A stretch of DNA of 64,000 bases from Brachypodium distachyon (lineage: Eukaryota > Streptophyta > Magnoliopsida > Poales > Poaceae): the NCBI RefSeq assembly GCF_000005505.3, contig NC_016131.3, positions 33,967,001 to 34,031,000 of the forward strand. The letters run 5' to 3'. The notes below the pieces were generated by a model that saw only the letters and a program-made list of their open reading frames with translations, was not told the origin of the DNA and did no database searches. The position numbers and the translations under genes were made by a program. Position 1 is the first letter of the stretch. Every line of letters begins with the position of its first letter. Shown here in pieces: positions 1 to 16,805 of this stretch.

Positions 1-198
1 GCCTTGGCCCATCCTCCTTCCTCTTCGTCTCCAAAATTTTACCTCATTAGAGAAAATTACATTTTTGTTGGTGTCTTCTTTATTTCTAGTAATTCCACGG
101 ACCAACAAGTGAACAGGAAGGTCAATCAGGTTATGGAGATGCAATTCAAGAAGCTGAGATATCAATATCTTATCATGCCCTGATGCAGAATGATACAA

Positions 199-5948
<5,750 letters not shown>

Positions 5949-6023
5949 GGGTCGGGTCACCAGGCTTGTCACCGGGTCTCTGCCTATTCTTCGCAGGACA
6001 AGTTGGAGGCTAGGAGCCACCGT

Positions 6024-6031
6024 TTTATATA
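6024..6031 (-). promoter_or_regulatory. TATA box of the ABCC gene
   Basis: TATATAAA on the minus strand, about 76 bp upstream of the first ATG (5948). The stretch from about 30 bp below it to that ATG contains no other ATG. The matching place in the duplicated copy (near 30090) has lost this motif. Inferred from sequence and spacing only. Confidence 0.55.
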
Positions 6032-7659
6032 GTCCTACTTGCGTTATAGCATGTGTGTGTCTGTGTGCCTGTGCCTGTTCCCTGTAGATGCCCTGAACAA
6101 CTCGATTTTTTCCTCCGTCGCTGTCGGCCGCGGCGTAGATCCGAGCTGATCATGTGGAAGAAGTCGGATCGGATCATAGGAGGAGAGATTGCACGATATG
6201 ACTGCCTCTGCGGTTCTCTTGTCCCTGTACTGATTATCCAGGCCGATATGCCGAACTCACACTGGCGTATGGCATGACGTGACAAGGCATGGCAGTGAAG
6301 AGAGCACGCATTAATTTTGTTTAAGAGAATTGATAAATGATAAGCACGAGAGATGGCTGCTAATCTATAGTACTACCGTTGTTACTTTGTTACATGTCCT
6401 GACACGCAGTAATAAGAATTCTTCGGCTAGGAAGAAACAAATGAAAAAGAAGATCGGCGAGCAAACTTGTCTGCACATAATTGAAGGTAAAGGGGCTAGG
6501 TGCATTCATTTCGTCAGAAACAAGCCCCTTCAATCATAGAATACTGAGTACATTCTGACCTACATCACCAACGACCAGAGGTACTGGATGGCTTTGAAAA
6601 TTGATGCAACTGACCTCACGTAGTTGTACTCGTCTTGTACAGCTGGTCTAACACGAGCCAGTAATTAAGTTTTCACAGACAAGGTTTCTGTCATCATTAA
6701 TAAATCCTACTAGAAACGAAAGGATACAAACACCAACTCGAATGAAGCTTATCGTGAAAGCTCTTTCTCCGCACTGAATTCGATCGAAACCGGTCTGGAT
6801 TTATTGTGAAATCATATCATAGGTACAAGTGATCGATAGGTCTAACTTAGCAACCGACAACGTTGTTGACCTAGATGGAATGATCGGCCTTGAGATTTTA
6901 AATTCTGCATCAGTAACATACTCTGCCCCGTCGTTTAATTGGGCGCTAGTATAGCTATGCCAACTTAGCGTTTAGATAACTTGGTGAACAGACTTTTGAA
7001 TTCCGCTTATCACATGCACTCCCGCATGTCTCATGGATCTCTTGCGTGGATTGTTGCTGAGTGGTTTCTAGAAAGATGCGTTTGCGAAAGGGGTGTTCAA
7101 TTCGTGTTCGGAGGTACGACGTTATTTGCTTGGCAAGTGAGGATGGCAGCACAGGTTGAGTTCGATTTGGGGGCACTCTCTCGAAGTACCGTTCTTGAGC
7201 TCCAGGTTGAGTGACTCTCTAGGCCTGACATTTGTTCTTGTATCTGGCGATTGTAGTACACTTGTTGAAGGCATTGCTTGGAGATTGCTCGGACTTGCTC
7301 TTCGAGGGTGAGAAACCCCTGATCTGACTGTAGTGGTTGGATCCGGTAACAATGACGCTCGTTTTCTATAGGTATCACATTTTAAGAACCTTTCAACCTA
7401 CAAGGACCGCCATCGCTTGTGATTGATGTCGAGAGTTAACGTTGGTATTTGTGTTGTTGCAGAGACCCGATTTTTTTTTCTAGAATACTGCAGAGACCCG
7501 ATAGACTCAATATCTTATTGATGTTGATATATTATCTTTATAAAAAACATAAAACGAAGATGGAAGGACAATCATGTCTCTTTTGGATGTGAAAACAAAT
7601 ACAATACACCTCGTAGTCTATGAGCTAAGATGCTAAAATCAAGTAACCTCGACTAGCAA
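6032..7659. other. Upstream region of the ABCC gene, no gene recognised
   Basis: This gap holds the likely distal promoter of the ABCC gene and AT-rich DNA. Short ORFs on both strands resemble no family I know and lack conserved motifs. No RNA gene was seen. Confidence 0.4.
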
Positions 7660-7905
7660 CAGTAGCCCTTGCCTTTGATATTTATTTATTTATTTATTGA
7701 TGGGAAAGACACGAGCTCTGTCATTGCATTAAGAAGATGGATAAAACAGGTTCAAACAGTTTACAGGGGCCAAAGCCAACTAAAAAACAGAAAAAAGAAC
7801 CCGATGCAAGAAAGATCAATGGCTCGCTGTACTACATCGCTTAATTTCTTTAGGTGGATCGTTTTAGACCATGTGCTTCACTCGTATGTTTGACCGTAGA
7901 AGCAC
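7660..7905 (-). mobile_element. Probable 3' tail of a truncated LINE
   Basis: Read on the minus strand, the segment runs through a short AATG-containing stretch (CTTAATGCAATGACAGAGCT) and ends in a TAAA-rich repeat tail. This resembles the 3' ends of grass L1-type elements, and the LINE remnant at 19735-20935 ends in a similar CTTAATGGAAAAGAC stretch. No reverse transcriptase coding is left, so the assignment rests on the tail only. Confidence 0.35.
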
Positions 7906-8045
7906 AGTAATTATTTTTTTGAGAATTGAGGGGGCATGCCCAAGTAGAGCAATTTAATGGCTAGGGCCATATGTGTGATGTCTCGATATATGATTTTACC
8001 TGATACCCACATTTACTACAAGAAAATGACCTGGTAAACATTTCC

Positions 8046-8389
8046 TCTGTTCTAAAATATAGGGCATATAATTTTTGTTAACCGTCAAACCTATTGATGT
8101 CTGACCAAGTTTTATAGCAAAAAATATTACGCACCCCAATCCACGGTAAGTGTCGGGATTTTAGTACAACTTTGTACTAAATCCCCAACACTTGTTATGA
8201 ATGGGAGGGGATAGCATTTATGATGTCCTATCGAGATATTATGAAAATATATTTCACAACGGATCTAATGATCTTTATTTGGCACCGTATACGTTGATTT
8301 TTTGTTGTTGTTGTAAAGTTGGTCAAATTTCAAAAAGTTTGACATCAACAAAAGTTATATGTCCTACATTTTAAAACAGCGAGAGTACC
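8046..8389. repeat. Diverged MITE with a secondary insertion
   Basis: The left end (TTCTAAAATATAGGGCATAT) is mirrored by the right end (ATATGTCCTACATTTTAAAA), giving terminal inverted repeats of about 35 bp. The inner arms also pair, around GTCAAACC / GACATCAAC blocks. The centre, about 8135-8280, does not belong to the palindrome and contains its own small inverted repeat around TAGTACAACTTTGTACTA, which suggests an insertion. The ends resemble Stowaway/Mariner MITEs of grasses. Confidence 0.5.
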
Positions 8390-8907
8390 TTTGAAGACCT
8401 TGGCCGCGTGGAAGAATTTGTGTGCTTACTACCAGCAGTTGTCGTTCTAAGTGGGACAACAACTTCCATGTATAAAATCTTAATATTTTCTATACATATT
8501 GTATGTTAAAGGCTGTGAAGTTTGACTACTCACATTCTATATATTTACAATGAGAGATAATACAAAGCTCATACAAAGTTCTTTCCCTTTTGTTGTTTGC
8601 CGGCGTGTGGCTCCGTTATGAGTTTCTTTTAAGCTTGTGCTGTTAGGCTGTACTAGATGAACTCCCTTCTGTTTTTCTATTTGAAAAGTCAGTACAAGTG
8701 CCAGGTTCGTCAAGAAAAGCAACCAAAAAGAGAGTTCACACGACGATCAATGAGAAGTCAAAACCATCTACTCGTATAATGCAAGTGTTACATCTGCTAT
8801 GCTCGTATGACTGGATGTCCTAGTAGTTCAGACGTCATGTACGATGATAAATGATGTGTGGTCTTGCAAGCAACCTCTAGGACGCCGGTATAAACTATGG
8901 ATCTTTA

Positions 8908-10869
8908 GGGCAACTCCAGCGGGCTGACCCAAACGGATCGCTTTTGCGTCCGTTTTGATCCATATGGGTCGTGGGACAGACAGAAAAGGACTCCACTCCG
9001 GCCTACGTCCGTTTGGGTGGGGCCGCACGTCCAGCGGTGCCACCCATTTGTGTCCATTTGATACAATTCAATACATCAAAAATTAAAACAAACGTTCGGA
9101 ATTATTGCAAATCATCCAAATTACAAACCATATGTTCGGAATTATTACAAATCATTCAACACAAAAAATGCAAATAAACAAATATAGTCCAAACATTGAA
9201 ATAAATAGGATATCCAATACTGATTTCCAACATGCTGCCACAGATGCTCAACCAAATCATCTTGGAGTTGGTTGTGAGTTGCCCGATCCCGAATTTCATG
9301 ATGAGTATGGAGGAACTGTTGGAAAGATGCCGGTCCAGGTTGGGGTTCAACCAAATCACCGCGGAAATCCCACTCTTGATCATAAATGGAATCATCCCGC
9401 TCATCCTCGATAATCATGTTGTGCATGATCACACAAGCAGTCATCACCTCAGTCATGACCTCCACATCCCATGTTCTTGGAGGATGACGAACAATCACCC
9501 AACGAGCTTGTAGCACTCCAGATGCCCGCTCAACATCCTTCCTAGCACCCTCGTGTTCTTTAGCAAATATGCATCTTTTCTCTCCTTGCGGCCTGCGGAT
9601 GGTCTTCACAATTGTCGACCAGTCAGGGTAGATGCCGTCGGCTAGGTAGTACCCCTTTTTGTACTGGTGACCATTGATCTCATAGTTCACCACCGGAGCT
9701 TGGCCTTCCGCAAGCCTAGAGAAGACCGGGGAATGCTGAAGCACGTTGATGTCATTGTGAGAGCCCGTCATGCCAAAGAAAGAGTGCCAAATCCAAAGAT
9801 CATGAGATGCAACGGCATCAAGAATCACGGTGCATCCCCTGGCATGGCCTTTGTATGCACCCTGCCGGTCGAATGGATAGTTCTTCCACTCCGAATGCAT
9901 ACAATTGATGCTTCCTAGCATCCCAGGAAACCCCCTGGACTCATTGATCGACAACAAGCGAGCTGTGTCCGCAGTCGTCGGTGCCCTCAGGTACTGAGAA
10001 CCAAACACATGAACCACCACGGTGCATAATCAATACATTGATTCAAGGCATGTGGTCTTGCTCATGCGCAAATACTCAAAGCATCCAGATCGCGGCCGTG
10101 CATTTCTGATATGTGGAGAAGCCAACCCTGCCGGTAGCGTCCAGCTTGCATATGAAGTCTTCATCATATCCGGCCACCCCTTGCATGAGACGCCTGAACA
10201 GTGGCCTCCTCATGCAAAAACGACGTCGGAATAGATGGGCAGGAAACACAGGGTCGGTCCGATGAAGTAATCATTGAAAAGAAGAACATGGCCGGCCTCT
10301 CTGTTGCGCTCTAGCGCGGCCCTGCGCCCCCTAATCGAACCCCTACGAATTGGATGCTCGATCTGGTTCTGCCGATGGAAGTAGAGAGCTACAATCACTA
10401 GCAATTCGGTCTCGCCGTCGGAGTCTTCATCGGACGAGGTGTTGAGGAAGTAGTTGAAGAAAAACTCGTCGTCGCTGTCGGCCATGGTGGGTGCCGCCAA
10501 GTTCAACTCGGGCACGGTGGCAGCGGTGTCGAGCAGAAGGCCACCGGGAAAACTCGGTCTTGCCGGCGGGAGACTAGCGATGGGGATGAGGGCAGGAGTC
10601 GCTGTGTGGAGATGGAGAATGTGGATGCGACGACCTTGTGTTGGGTGGCTGACGGACGGGTCCCTATGACGTTAGGGCGGATGCGACGACACTCCGCGTG
10701 CGGTCCGGGGCGACGCAAACCCGGCCCAAATTTGGGACGGATATGGGTCCAACCGGACCAGAATCCGGACCGCCGCGCAAATGGGTCGCCCCGCTGGGGG
10801 GCGCGTTTTGTCCGTTTCGGTTTAACCGGACCGCGTAGGCCCAAATGGATCGGGCCGCTGGAGTTGCCC
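8908..10869 (-). mobile_element. PIF/Harbinger DNA transposon with TTA target duplication
   Basis: The left end GGGCAACTCCAGCGGGCTGA and the reverse complement of the right end GGGCAACTCCAGCGGCCCGA match closely. Both ends are flanked by TTA (8905-8907 and 10870-10872), the 3-bp duplication expected for PIF/Harbinger. The inside encodes a broken transposase on the minus strand. The complete ends and intact TSD suggest fairly recent insertion, but this copy cannot move itself. The right TSD abuts plastid-derived DNA. Confidence 0.88.
9145..10485 (-). pseudogene. PIF/Harbinger (HARBI1-like) transposase, inactivated
   Basis: DDE-type nuclease of the Harbinger superfamily, which in active elements cuts and moves the transposon with a Myb-like partner. 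The N-terminus begins at ATG 10485 with an acidic stretch. FNDYF, HLFRRRF, YQKCTAAI and a YLRM block follow in order but fall in different frames, with a frameshift near 10240 and a stop plus shift near 10080. The C-terminal catalytic part (9145-10020) is one open frame with TARLLSINESRGFPGMLGSI, GYYLADGIYP and RKDVER. The first catalytic position, normally Asp in GSIDCMH, reads GSINCMH here. The second Asp (LADGIYP) and the Glu (DVER) are present. No Myb-like second ORF is visible. Confidence 0.85.
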
Positions 10870-10879
10870 TTACTATCGC

Positions 10880-11081
10880 ATAAGCATTAGCTCTCTCTGA
10901 AAAGGAGGTGATCCAGCCGCACCTTCCAATACGGCTATCTTGTTACGACTTCACTCGCAAGCCTAGCTTTAGGCATCCCCTCACGGTTAAGGGTAATGAC
11001 TTCAAACAGGGCCAGCTCCTATAGTGTGACTGGCGGTGTGTACAAGCCCCGGGAACGGATTCACCGCCGATGGCTGAACGA
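10880..11081 (-). pseudogene. rrn16: Nuclear plastid DNA fragment: 3' end of chloroplast 16S rRNA (NUPT)
   Basis: Read on the + strand this is the antisense of the 16S rRNA 3' end: the anti-Shine-Dalgarno region AAAGGAGGTGATCCAGCCGC, then TTGTTACGACTTCACT, then GTGTGACTGGCGGTGTGTAC and GGGAACGGATTCACCGCCG. The bases just outside the gene end (AAGCATTAGCTCTCTCTGA) also resemble the plastid spacer, so this is plastid DNA and not just a conserved rRNA core. Many differences are C-to-T or G-to-A, as expected for decay of methylated nuclear DNA. It is far too short and mutated to be a working rRNA gene. Confidence 0.85.
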
Positions 11082-11227
11082 AGTTGCCCAAATGCCAATT
11101 TTAATCAATGAAAAGTCAAAACCATGTACGTCCGGACTTCGGAGGCCTGCTGAAGTGCATGGCAGTTGTTGGAAACACAATTCTAAATGCACTGTCGTTG
11201 TTGTTAGTATTCTGAAACTATTAAAAC

Positions 11228-12260
11228 TAGCAAAAGAACCCTGAGTTGCTACGAACAACGAAAAATTGTATCAGAACATCAAATTAAATGTTGATGTGTT
11301 TAATGAGCACGTATGTATATAGCGATTATGATATGTTTATTTTCATGTGCTATACTCTTGTCTCATTCTCTTTTCACATGTTTTATTTCTATATTTCTCT
11401 TGCCCTGCTCTCCTATTATTCCTACTTCGTACTTTATTTTCAAATCTCTTCTCCCAATTTCTCGCTCTCCCTCTGACTATCCTCTCCATCCATCCCGAGT
11501 GCAAACTCCTCCTCTCCATGTCCCAATTCATCCCGCCAACGAACATCACTCCGCAATGTGCGGCCCCCGCTTGTGCGCACCGCCTCTGCCCGTAGATTCC
11601 CACCGCTCGTTCACTCCCGCGCGCCATCTGCTCCCACTTGCTGCCAGGTATGCATGTGCGCGGCCCGCCTGCGCCCCTTAGCAGCCTTCTCCGCCCCTTT
11701 GCTGTGCCCGTGCGCCGCCCACACATCGCGTCCGGCCACTGGTCGCCGCGCGCCATTGCCCATCCCAAGGGCCACCGATGGCTCGCGCTGACGCGGTCCC
11801 TGCTGCCTTGCGCGAGGCCACCGTCATCCCGTCCCCAGGCTCATCCCATCGTCGTCCAAGTCCCGCGGTGAGCCACCGGAGGCACGAGCCGGTGGAGGCG
11901 GTGGTCGGAGCACGCGACAGAGGCGCGGGTCCACAGCCGCCTTCCGCACACGGACGCCGCCGACGCGCACTAGTTGGTGGAGGCGACCAAGAGCGGCGGC
12001 GGGCACGGGTGAGATCCGAAGGGCGGCGGCAAGATCCGGATCGGGCAGGGGATAGGGGTGAGATTCATAGGAGAGGAGGAGGAGCGAGGAGGGCTCGGTT
12101 GGTTTCTTTTTTTTTTGGCGGTACGTGTTTTTTCTGCGCTTGAGGACTGTGGGAGCCGGAATTAAAAGACACGTGGGGACAGCGGTGGCAAATTCGTAAT
12201 TTCGGTGAAGTGACGTACCGTGACCGTACCATCATCACCAACTCCAATTTAATAATATAC
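11228..12260. repeat. Unclassified repeat, copy A (head-to-tail with copy B)
   Basis: Starts TAGCAAAAGAACCCTGAGTT. An AT-rich leader with GATTATGATATGTTTATTTT is followed by a pyrimidine-rich stretch and a GC-rich block. The 3' part has TTTTTTCTGCGCTTGAG and it ends near CCAATTTAATAATATAC. The same landmarks recur in the same order in copy B. The GC-rich ORFs here (proline/arginine/alanine rich) look like compositional artefacts. I do not know the superfamily; no clear terminal inverted repeats or coding domain were found. Confidence 0.6.
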
Positions 12261-13515
12261 TAGCAAAAGACCCGTGCGTTGCTCCGGAACAACGGGAAAT
12301 TGTGTCAAAACGTCAAATCAAATGTTGATTTGTTTCATGCGCACATATGTATATAACGATTATGATATGTTTATTTTCTAGGCTTTACTCTGGTCTCTTT
12401 CTCTTTTGCACATGTCTTATTTCTATATCTCGTATAAAGAGAAAGTGACACATGCTCAACTCTTTTGCTCTCTACCTCCAAGTTATCACTGTTCTCACAT
12501 ACACCACAGTTTTTTTTAACTTTTTTGCTGAATTCATGAAGTGATTCTAAATATAATCATGAATAATGAAGAACATGTAACAACGTAACGTTTATCACTT
12601 CCATCCGTCCAAGTCGCGTGACCTTCTGTGTGGTGATGATTTAAACAGCAACCATCGGTATATCGATCAAGAGAGCAAGCAGCAACAGCCATTATATAAA
12701 GCAAGCGGCAGTATAAAGCAGCCTTCCTGCTCTCCTATTATTTCTACTCCCTACTTTATTTCTCAAATCACTTCTCCAAATTTGTTCTCCCTCTGACTAT
12801 CCTCTTCATCCACCGTGAGTGCAAACTCCTCCTCTTCCGTCTCGATTCATCCCGCCACCAAACATTGCGCGGCCGCCCGCTTGTGCGCATCGCCTCCGCC
12901 CATATATTCCCGCTGCCCGTCCGCTCCAACGCGCTGCCTGCTCCCACTTGCTACCCGGTATGCCTGTGCGCCCTCTCATAGCCTTTTCTGCCCGTTCGCC
13001 GCGCCCGCGCGCCGCCCACACATCGCGTTCGGCCACTGGTCGCCACATGCCACTGCCCGTCGGGAGGGCCACCGATGGCTCGCGCCGACGCTGTCCCTGC
13101 TGCCTTGCGCGAGGCCACCTCCATCCCGGCCTCAGGCTCATCCCATCGCCGTCCAAGTCCCGCGGGGAGGTACCGGCGCACACGAGCCGGTGGAGGCGAT
13201 GGTCAGGGCGCGCGACGGAGCCACGGGTCCGCAGCCGCCTTCCGCCGACGCGCACGAGCTAGTGGAGGCGACCAAGAGCGGCGCGGGCGCGGGCGGTATC
13301 CGGGTCGGGTGGGGCTGAGATTCGTAGGAGAGGAGGAGTGAGGAGGGCTCTTTTTTTGGGGGTACGTGTTTTTTCTGCGCTTGAGAACTGCGGGAGCAGG
13401 GATTAAAAGGCGCGTGGGGACAACGGTGGCATATTCGTAATTTTGATGAAGTGACATACCGCGACGTCTGTACTATCACCGTTAACTCTAATTTAATATA
13501 TTGGTATAGATATTT
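12261..13515. repeat. Unclassified repeat, copy B
   Basis: Starts TAGCAAAAGACCCGTGCGTT and ends near CTAATTTAATATATTGGTAT. It matches copy A throughout, except for roughly 290 extra bases (about 12440-12730). That tract looks like a deletion in A or an insertion in B. The CCCGTGCGTTGC start is widespread in grass genomes. No transposase is visible. Confidence 0.6.
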
Positions 13516-13555
13516 TTATACAAATTCACGTCACTAATTTTGAGACGGAGAGAGT
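13516..13555. repeat. Half of a Stowaway MITE
   Basis: ATACAAATTCACGTCACTAA followed by GAGACGGAGAGAGTA is the right arm of a Stowaway element. The left arm is not found next to it, so the MITE was broken, possibly when the neighbouring repeat inserted. Confidence 0.5.
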
Positions 13556-14560
13556 ATCCCGTTTTGGTTCTATTCGCGTATAAGTTGTATGTGGTGAAAA
13601 ACAGAGAGGTCTGGCACTCTCATGTGGTAGGGAAGCTTCACCGATCGACCTTTATTTATTGTTGGATGCAGAGATCATGTGGAGCATGTAGATCACGGCA
13701 GCATTTGTCTGCTACAGTACTTGTTTCTTCTCATACGTTTTTGTTTTGTTCCGATTACACGTGGGGTACCTAGGTTGTACAATTTTTGCGATCAAAGTTT
13801 GTTGTCTTTGTGTTGCTCTCACAGAGTTAATCTTAGAATATCTTAACAACTGGTAAAACCTTTTCAAACAAGACTGCAAGATTAGGAGCAGTGTGGATGA
13901 TAATATATATGCACTGCAAATGTCGAAATACTACTTCCGTTCTTGCACAAATTGTTGAGCATGGAACTGTCAAAACAAGTTTTCCTTTTAGTGTCAAAAT
14001 GTCAAACAAGAAGATTTTACTCGCCAATCTTTTGTTGTCCGTTTATGCACATGTTTGGCTGGACAAACTGGAGCAGCGTGCATGTGGTACCAGGAATAAT
14101 CAATGTTGCACATGAAGGGGAGCCAACCAGATGGGCCACTAGCATCAAGTTAAGCACGTGTTCTTTATATATTTTTATACGAGTAAAATACACCACTAAT
14201 ACATGAACTCATGAAAATGAATATTTTAGTCTACGAACTCAGAAAATGCACACATAAACCCTCAACTGGGATTACTGTGTCATTTTAGTCAAAAAAACGG
14301 TTCGGTCACGGTTAAACACGTCACGTGGCCACCACGTCGGCTTCAGCCTAGACCGCAGGCTGGTACTCATTTTCTCAGGGGTTTTCTTGCAAAAGCACCA
14401 TGCTGGTTAAAATCCATCATGAGCTCCCGCGAATCGGCAGCAAAATCCCCAAATCAGAGCAATCACTAACCATAGTTTCCTATCTTTGCCGCGGAACCCG
14501 TGCCCCCTCTCCCCCTCAGTCGGCGTTGTTGTGCCCGTTGTCGCCGCAGCTCTCCGTTGT

Positions 14561-15259
14561 CATGGCTGGCAGCTCATCGAGGTCTTCACCGGCGGTAAGG
14601 ACGAAGCCCCATCTCCCTGTGGTCAAATGCGACAGCTGCAGATGGATGAGGGTGAAGGTGTACACCTCCACGACGGTGGACCATCCAAATTGGGATTTTT
14701 ACAAGTGTCGTAGCAATCATCAGGCGCAAGTTCATTTGATTCGGCATTTTCTGTGTGACATTTCATCACAGCGGCTTTGCTCTTCCTTCTTCTATAGGTT
14801 GGGGATACTTCGTGCGATATATGGGAGTGGGGGGCAGAGTACATGGCATATTTGAAGTTAGTTGGACTTCCAATTCGTTATTTGCAACCTGGAGATGAAG
14901 GTTTCATGGGAGCACCTGAAGTGGAGAATAAGAGCAATGTTGTTGTCCAGAATGAGAAGAAGCAGAAGGGCCAACGTGAAGATGTTAGGCTAAGGGCGAA
15001 AATAGATGCTTTATGTGTATACTTAAAGACATCAGGGTTTTTTCTAGCGGACATCAGGTTGTTAGTTGTGATGACCTTAAGGATAACAGAGTGGAAGAGC
15101 AACGGACGTGGAAGCCGAACGGTTCGTCTCCTACGAGGCTATGACCAACCAGCATGGTGTTTTTTTGCAAGGACACCCCCCCCCCCCCCCCCCGAGAAAA
15201 TCGAGTACTACCCCGCGGTCCAAGCCGAATCCGACGTTACGGCCACGTGGCGTGTTTAA
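14561..15259 (+). pseudogene. GRF-type zinc-finger protein fragment carried by the MULE
   Basis: From ATG 14561, a serine-rich start leads into VVKCDSCRWMRVKVYTS and WDFYKCRSN. After a probable short intron ending at CTTCTATAG (near 14800), the frame continues GDTSCDIWEWGAEYMAYL, then a Lys/Glu-rich tail. The Cys spacing (CxxC, then FYKC, then SC with an aromatic-rich xWxWE) matches GRF zinc fingers, and this short protein type is common in Triticeae. The intron would need a GC or non-standard donor, and the tail runs into a C-run and then the nested Harbinger, so function is doubtful. Whether it was captured from a host gene or belongs to the element family cannot be decided here. Confidence 0.55.
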
Positions 15260-16672
15260 GAGCATCTCTAGCAGATACGGTATAAAGGCCTGACCCGAGA
15301 AATAACCGTCAATTATCAGTTTTTGCTGGAAAAATGACCCGAAGAGATACCGAAGATTTGTGGAATCCGTAAAAAAAGATCGGATCAACCGAAAACAACA
15401 CCCCCACCCCCGCACCCCCAAATCCTCAGTTTCCTCCTCCCCCGGTCTCGGTACCGATATTGCTTCGAAAATTGGTTGGCGATAGGATATTCCATCTCAT
15501 GTCGCCACACGCCTTTCTTTCCCGACACCTCTCGACTGCGGATTTCGCCGCTGCCACCGCATTCGCACCGTCGCTCGAGTATTCCGGAGTCCACCATCGA
15601 GGGGCTTCGAACGGATCAGAAACCGCCGAAGGTATTCAACGAAGGCCTAGTTCTTCGGATCCAGAAGTTTGTGTTTCCCGCCCCGCCGGACGATGTAAAT
15701 TTTTCATAGATTTCGTGACTTTCGGAATTAGGGATCTTGTGATTTAGGGATTTGTTCATGTTTGGAATTGGGAATGTTGCCGATTTCAGATGCAGTCATC
15801 TTTGTTGTCCTTCTCCGCACTGCAGTATTTCAACTCCTCTTCCTCGTCTGATGATTCGTCTAACGAAGAAGTCACCTACGATGAACTGGAGAACATTTTG
15901 ATGATTCTCGCCATGAAAGAGGTGGAAGACAAAGGGAGGACACGAAAAGCGGAGAGGATCAAAGGTTGGCCGTCTTTGCATTCCCCGAATCGAAGCCTCG
16001 GCCATTCCATGTTGATGAAAGATTATTTCGCGGAGGTATGCACCTACCCAGCACATCTATTCCGTAAGCGTTTCCGAATGTGTCTTCCTCTGTCAAAATT
16101 GTTGAAGCCTGCGAAGCAAACTGTCGCTACTTCACTCGCTAGAGGAACGATGCCGGTCTTCTTGGGTTTAGTGCATATCAGAAGATTTGTGCCGCCATGC
16201 GGGTGATTGCTTTTGGCATTCCGGTGGATTACGCCGATGAGTATCTTCGCATTAGTGAAGATACGACGCTCAAATATGTCCGCATTTGAATAAGTTCATT
16301 GTATTTCTATCCCTGACCATTCGTTTTCTTGTTTGAGCGCCACAATTCAACAATTAGATGTAATTTGGATTATTGTTTTATTCGTGTGATGTTAGCAAAT
16401 TTATAATTTTGATTCATTTCACTATATATTTTCTGAACCGTATGAAATGCCGAACTGTTGATTTTTAATGTTCGACCTGGCGATTTCTATTTGCGGTTCC
16501 AGTTTTGCGCAACCGGCAGAACAGAATCCACAAACTGGCCCGAATAAGGTTCTTCGGGTCAATTTACGGATTTTGTTCTGGTCGGGACAAAATGGATCCG
16601 AAAAACACGAGATCGGTAGATCAAAAGCGCGTTTTTAAGGGTCAAATTTTTCGGTAACTGCTAGAGATGCTC
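15260..16672 (+). mobile_element. Second PIF/Harbinger element, nested in the MULE right TIR
   Basis: The ends are GAGCATCTCTAGCAG and its exact reverse complement CTGCTAGAGATGCTC, flanked by TAA on both sides (15257-15259 and 16673-16675). The MULE TIR is continuous across the insertion once one TAA is removed. The inside has only an N-terminal piece of transposase, so the element is internally deleted and non-autonomous. Confidence 0.82.
15790..16289 (+). pseudogene. Truncated PIF/Harbinger transposase (N-terminal part only)
   Basis: A serine/acid-rich start is followed by MLMKDYFAEVCTYPAHLFRK and RFRMCLPL. After a frameshift near 16150, GFSAYQKICAAMRVIAFGIP and DYADEYLRISEDTTLKYVRI lead into a TGA at 16287-16289. 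These are the conserved N-terminal blocks of PIF-type transposases. The DDE catalytic half is missing entirely. Confidence 0.75.
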
Positions 16673-16805
16673 TAAGCCTCGTCGAACCTTTTTGGACTAA
16701 AGTGATACAATATTTCCAGATTATGAATTTATGTGTGTTTTTCTGAGTTCGCGGACTAAAGTATTCATTTTTGCCGAGTTCATGGACTAGTGGTGTATTT
16801 TACTC

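Larger units (their letters stand above)
14181..16805. mobile_element. Mutator-like element (MULE) with long TIRs, carrying a GRF zinc-finger gene
   Basis: The left end GAGTAAAATACACCACTAAT and the reverse complement of the right end GAGTAAAATACACCACTAGT start terminal inverted repeats of about 170 bp. These continue through GAACTCAGAAAA, TTTTAGTC and CACGTGGCC blocks. The flanks give a 9-bp near-duplication, TTTTTATAC (14172-14180) and TTTTTATAT (16806-16814), as expected for MULEs. No MURA transposase is present; the cargo is a GRF-type zinc-finger reading frame, so it is non-autonomous and Pack-MULE-like. A Harbinger element (15260-16672) interrupts the right TIR. Confidence 0.72.

Noticed and set aside
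10880..11081. A working 16S rRNA gene or bacterial contamination
   Set aside because: Only about 200 bp with many transitions, embedded in plant transposon DNA; best read as a nuclear plastid fragment.
11343..12143. GC-rich ORFs on both strands (also 12806-13318)
   Set aside because: Both strands and several frames are open at once with Pro/Arg/Ala/Ser-rich composition, and the region is a repeat. There are no conserved motifs.
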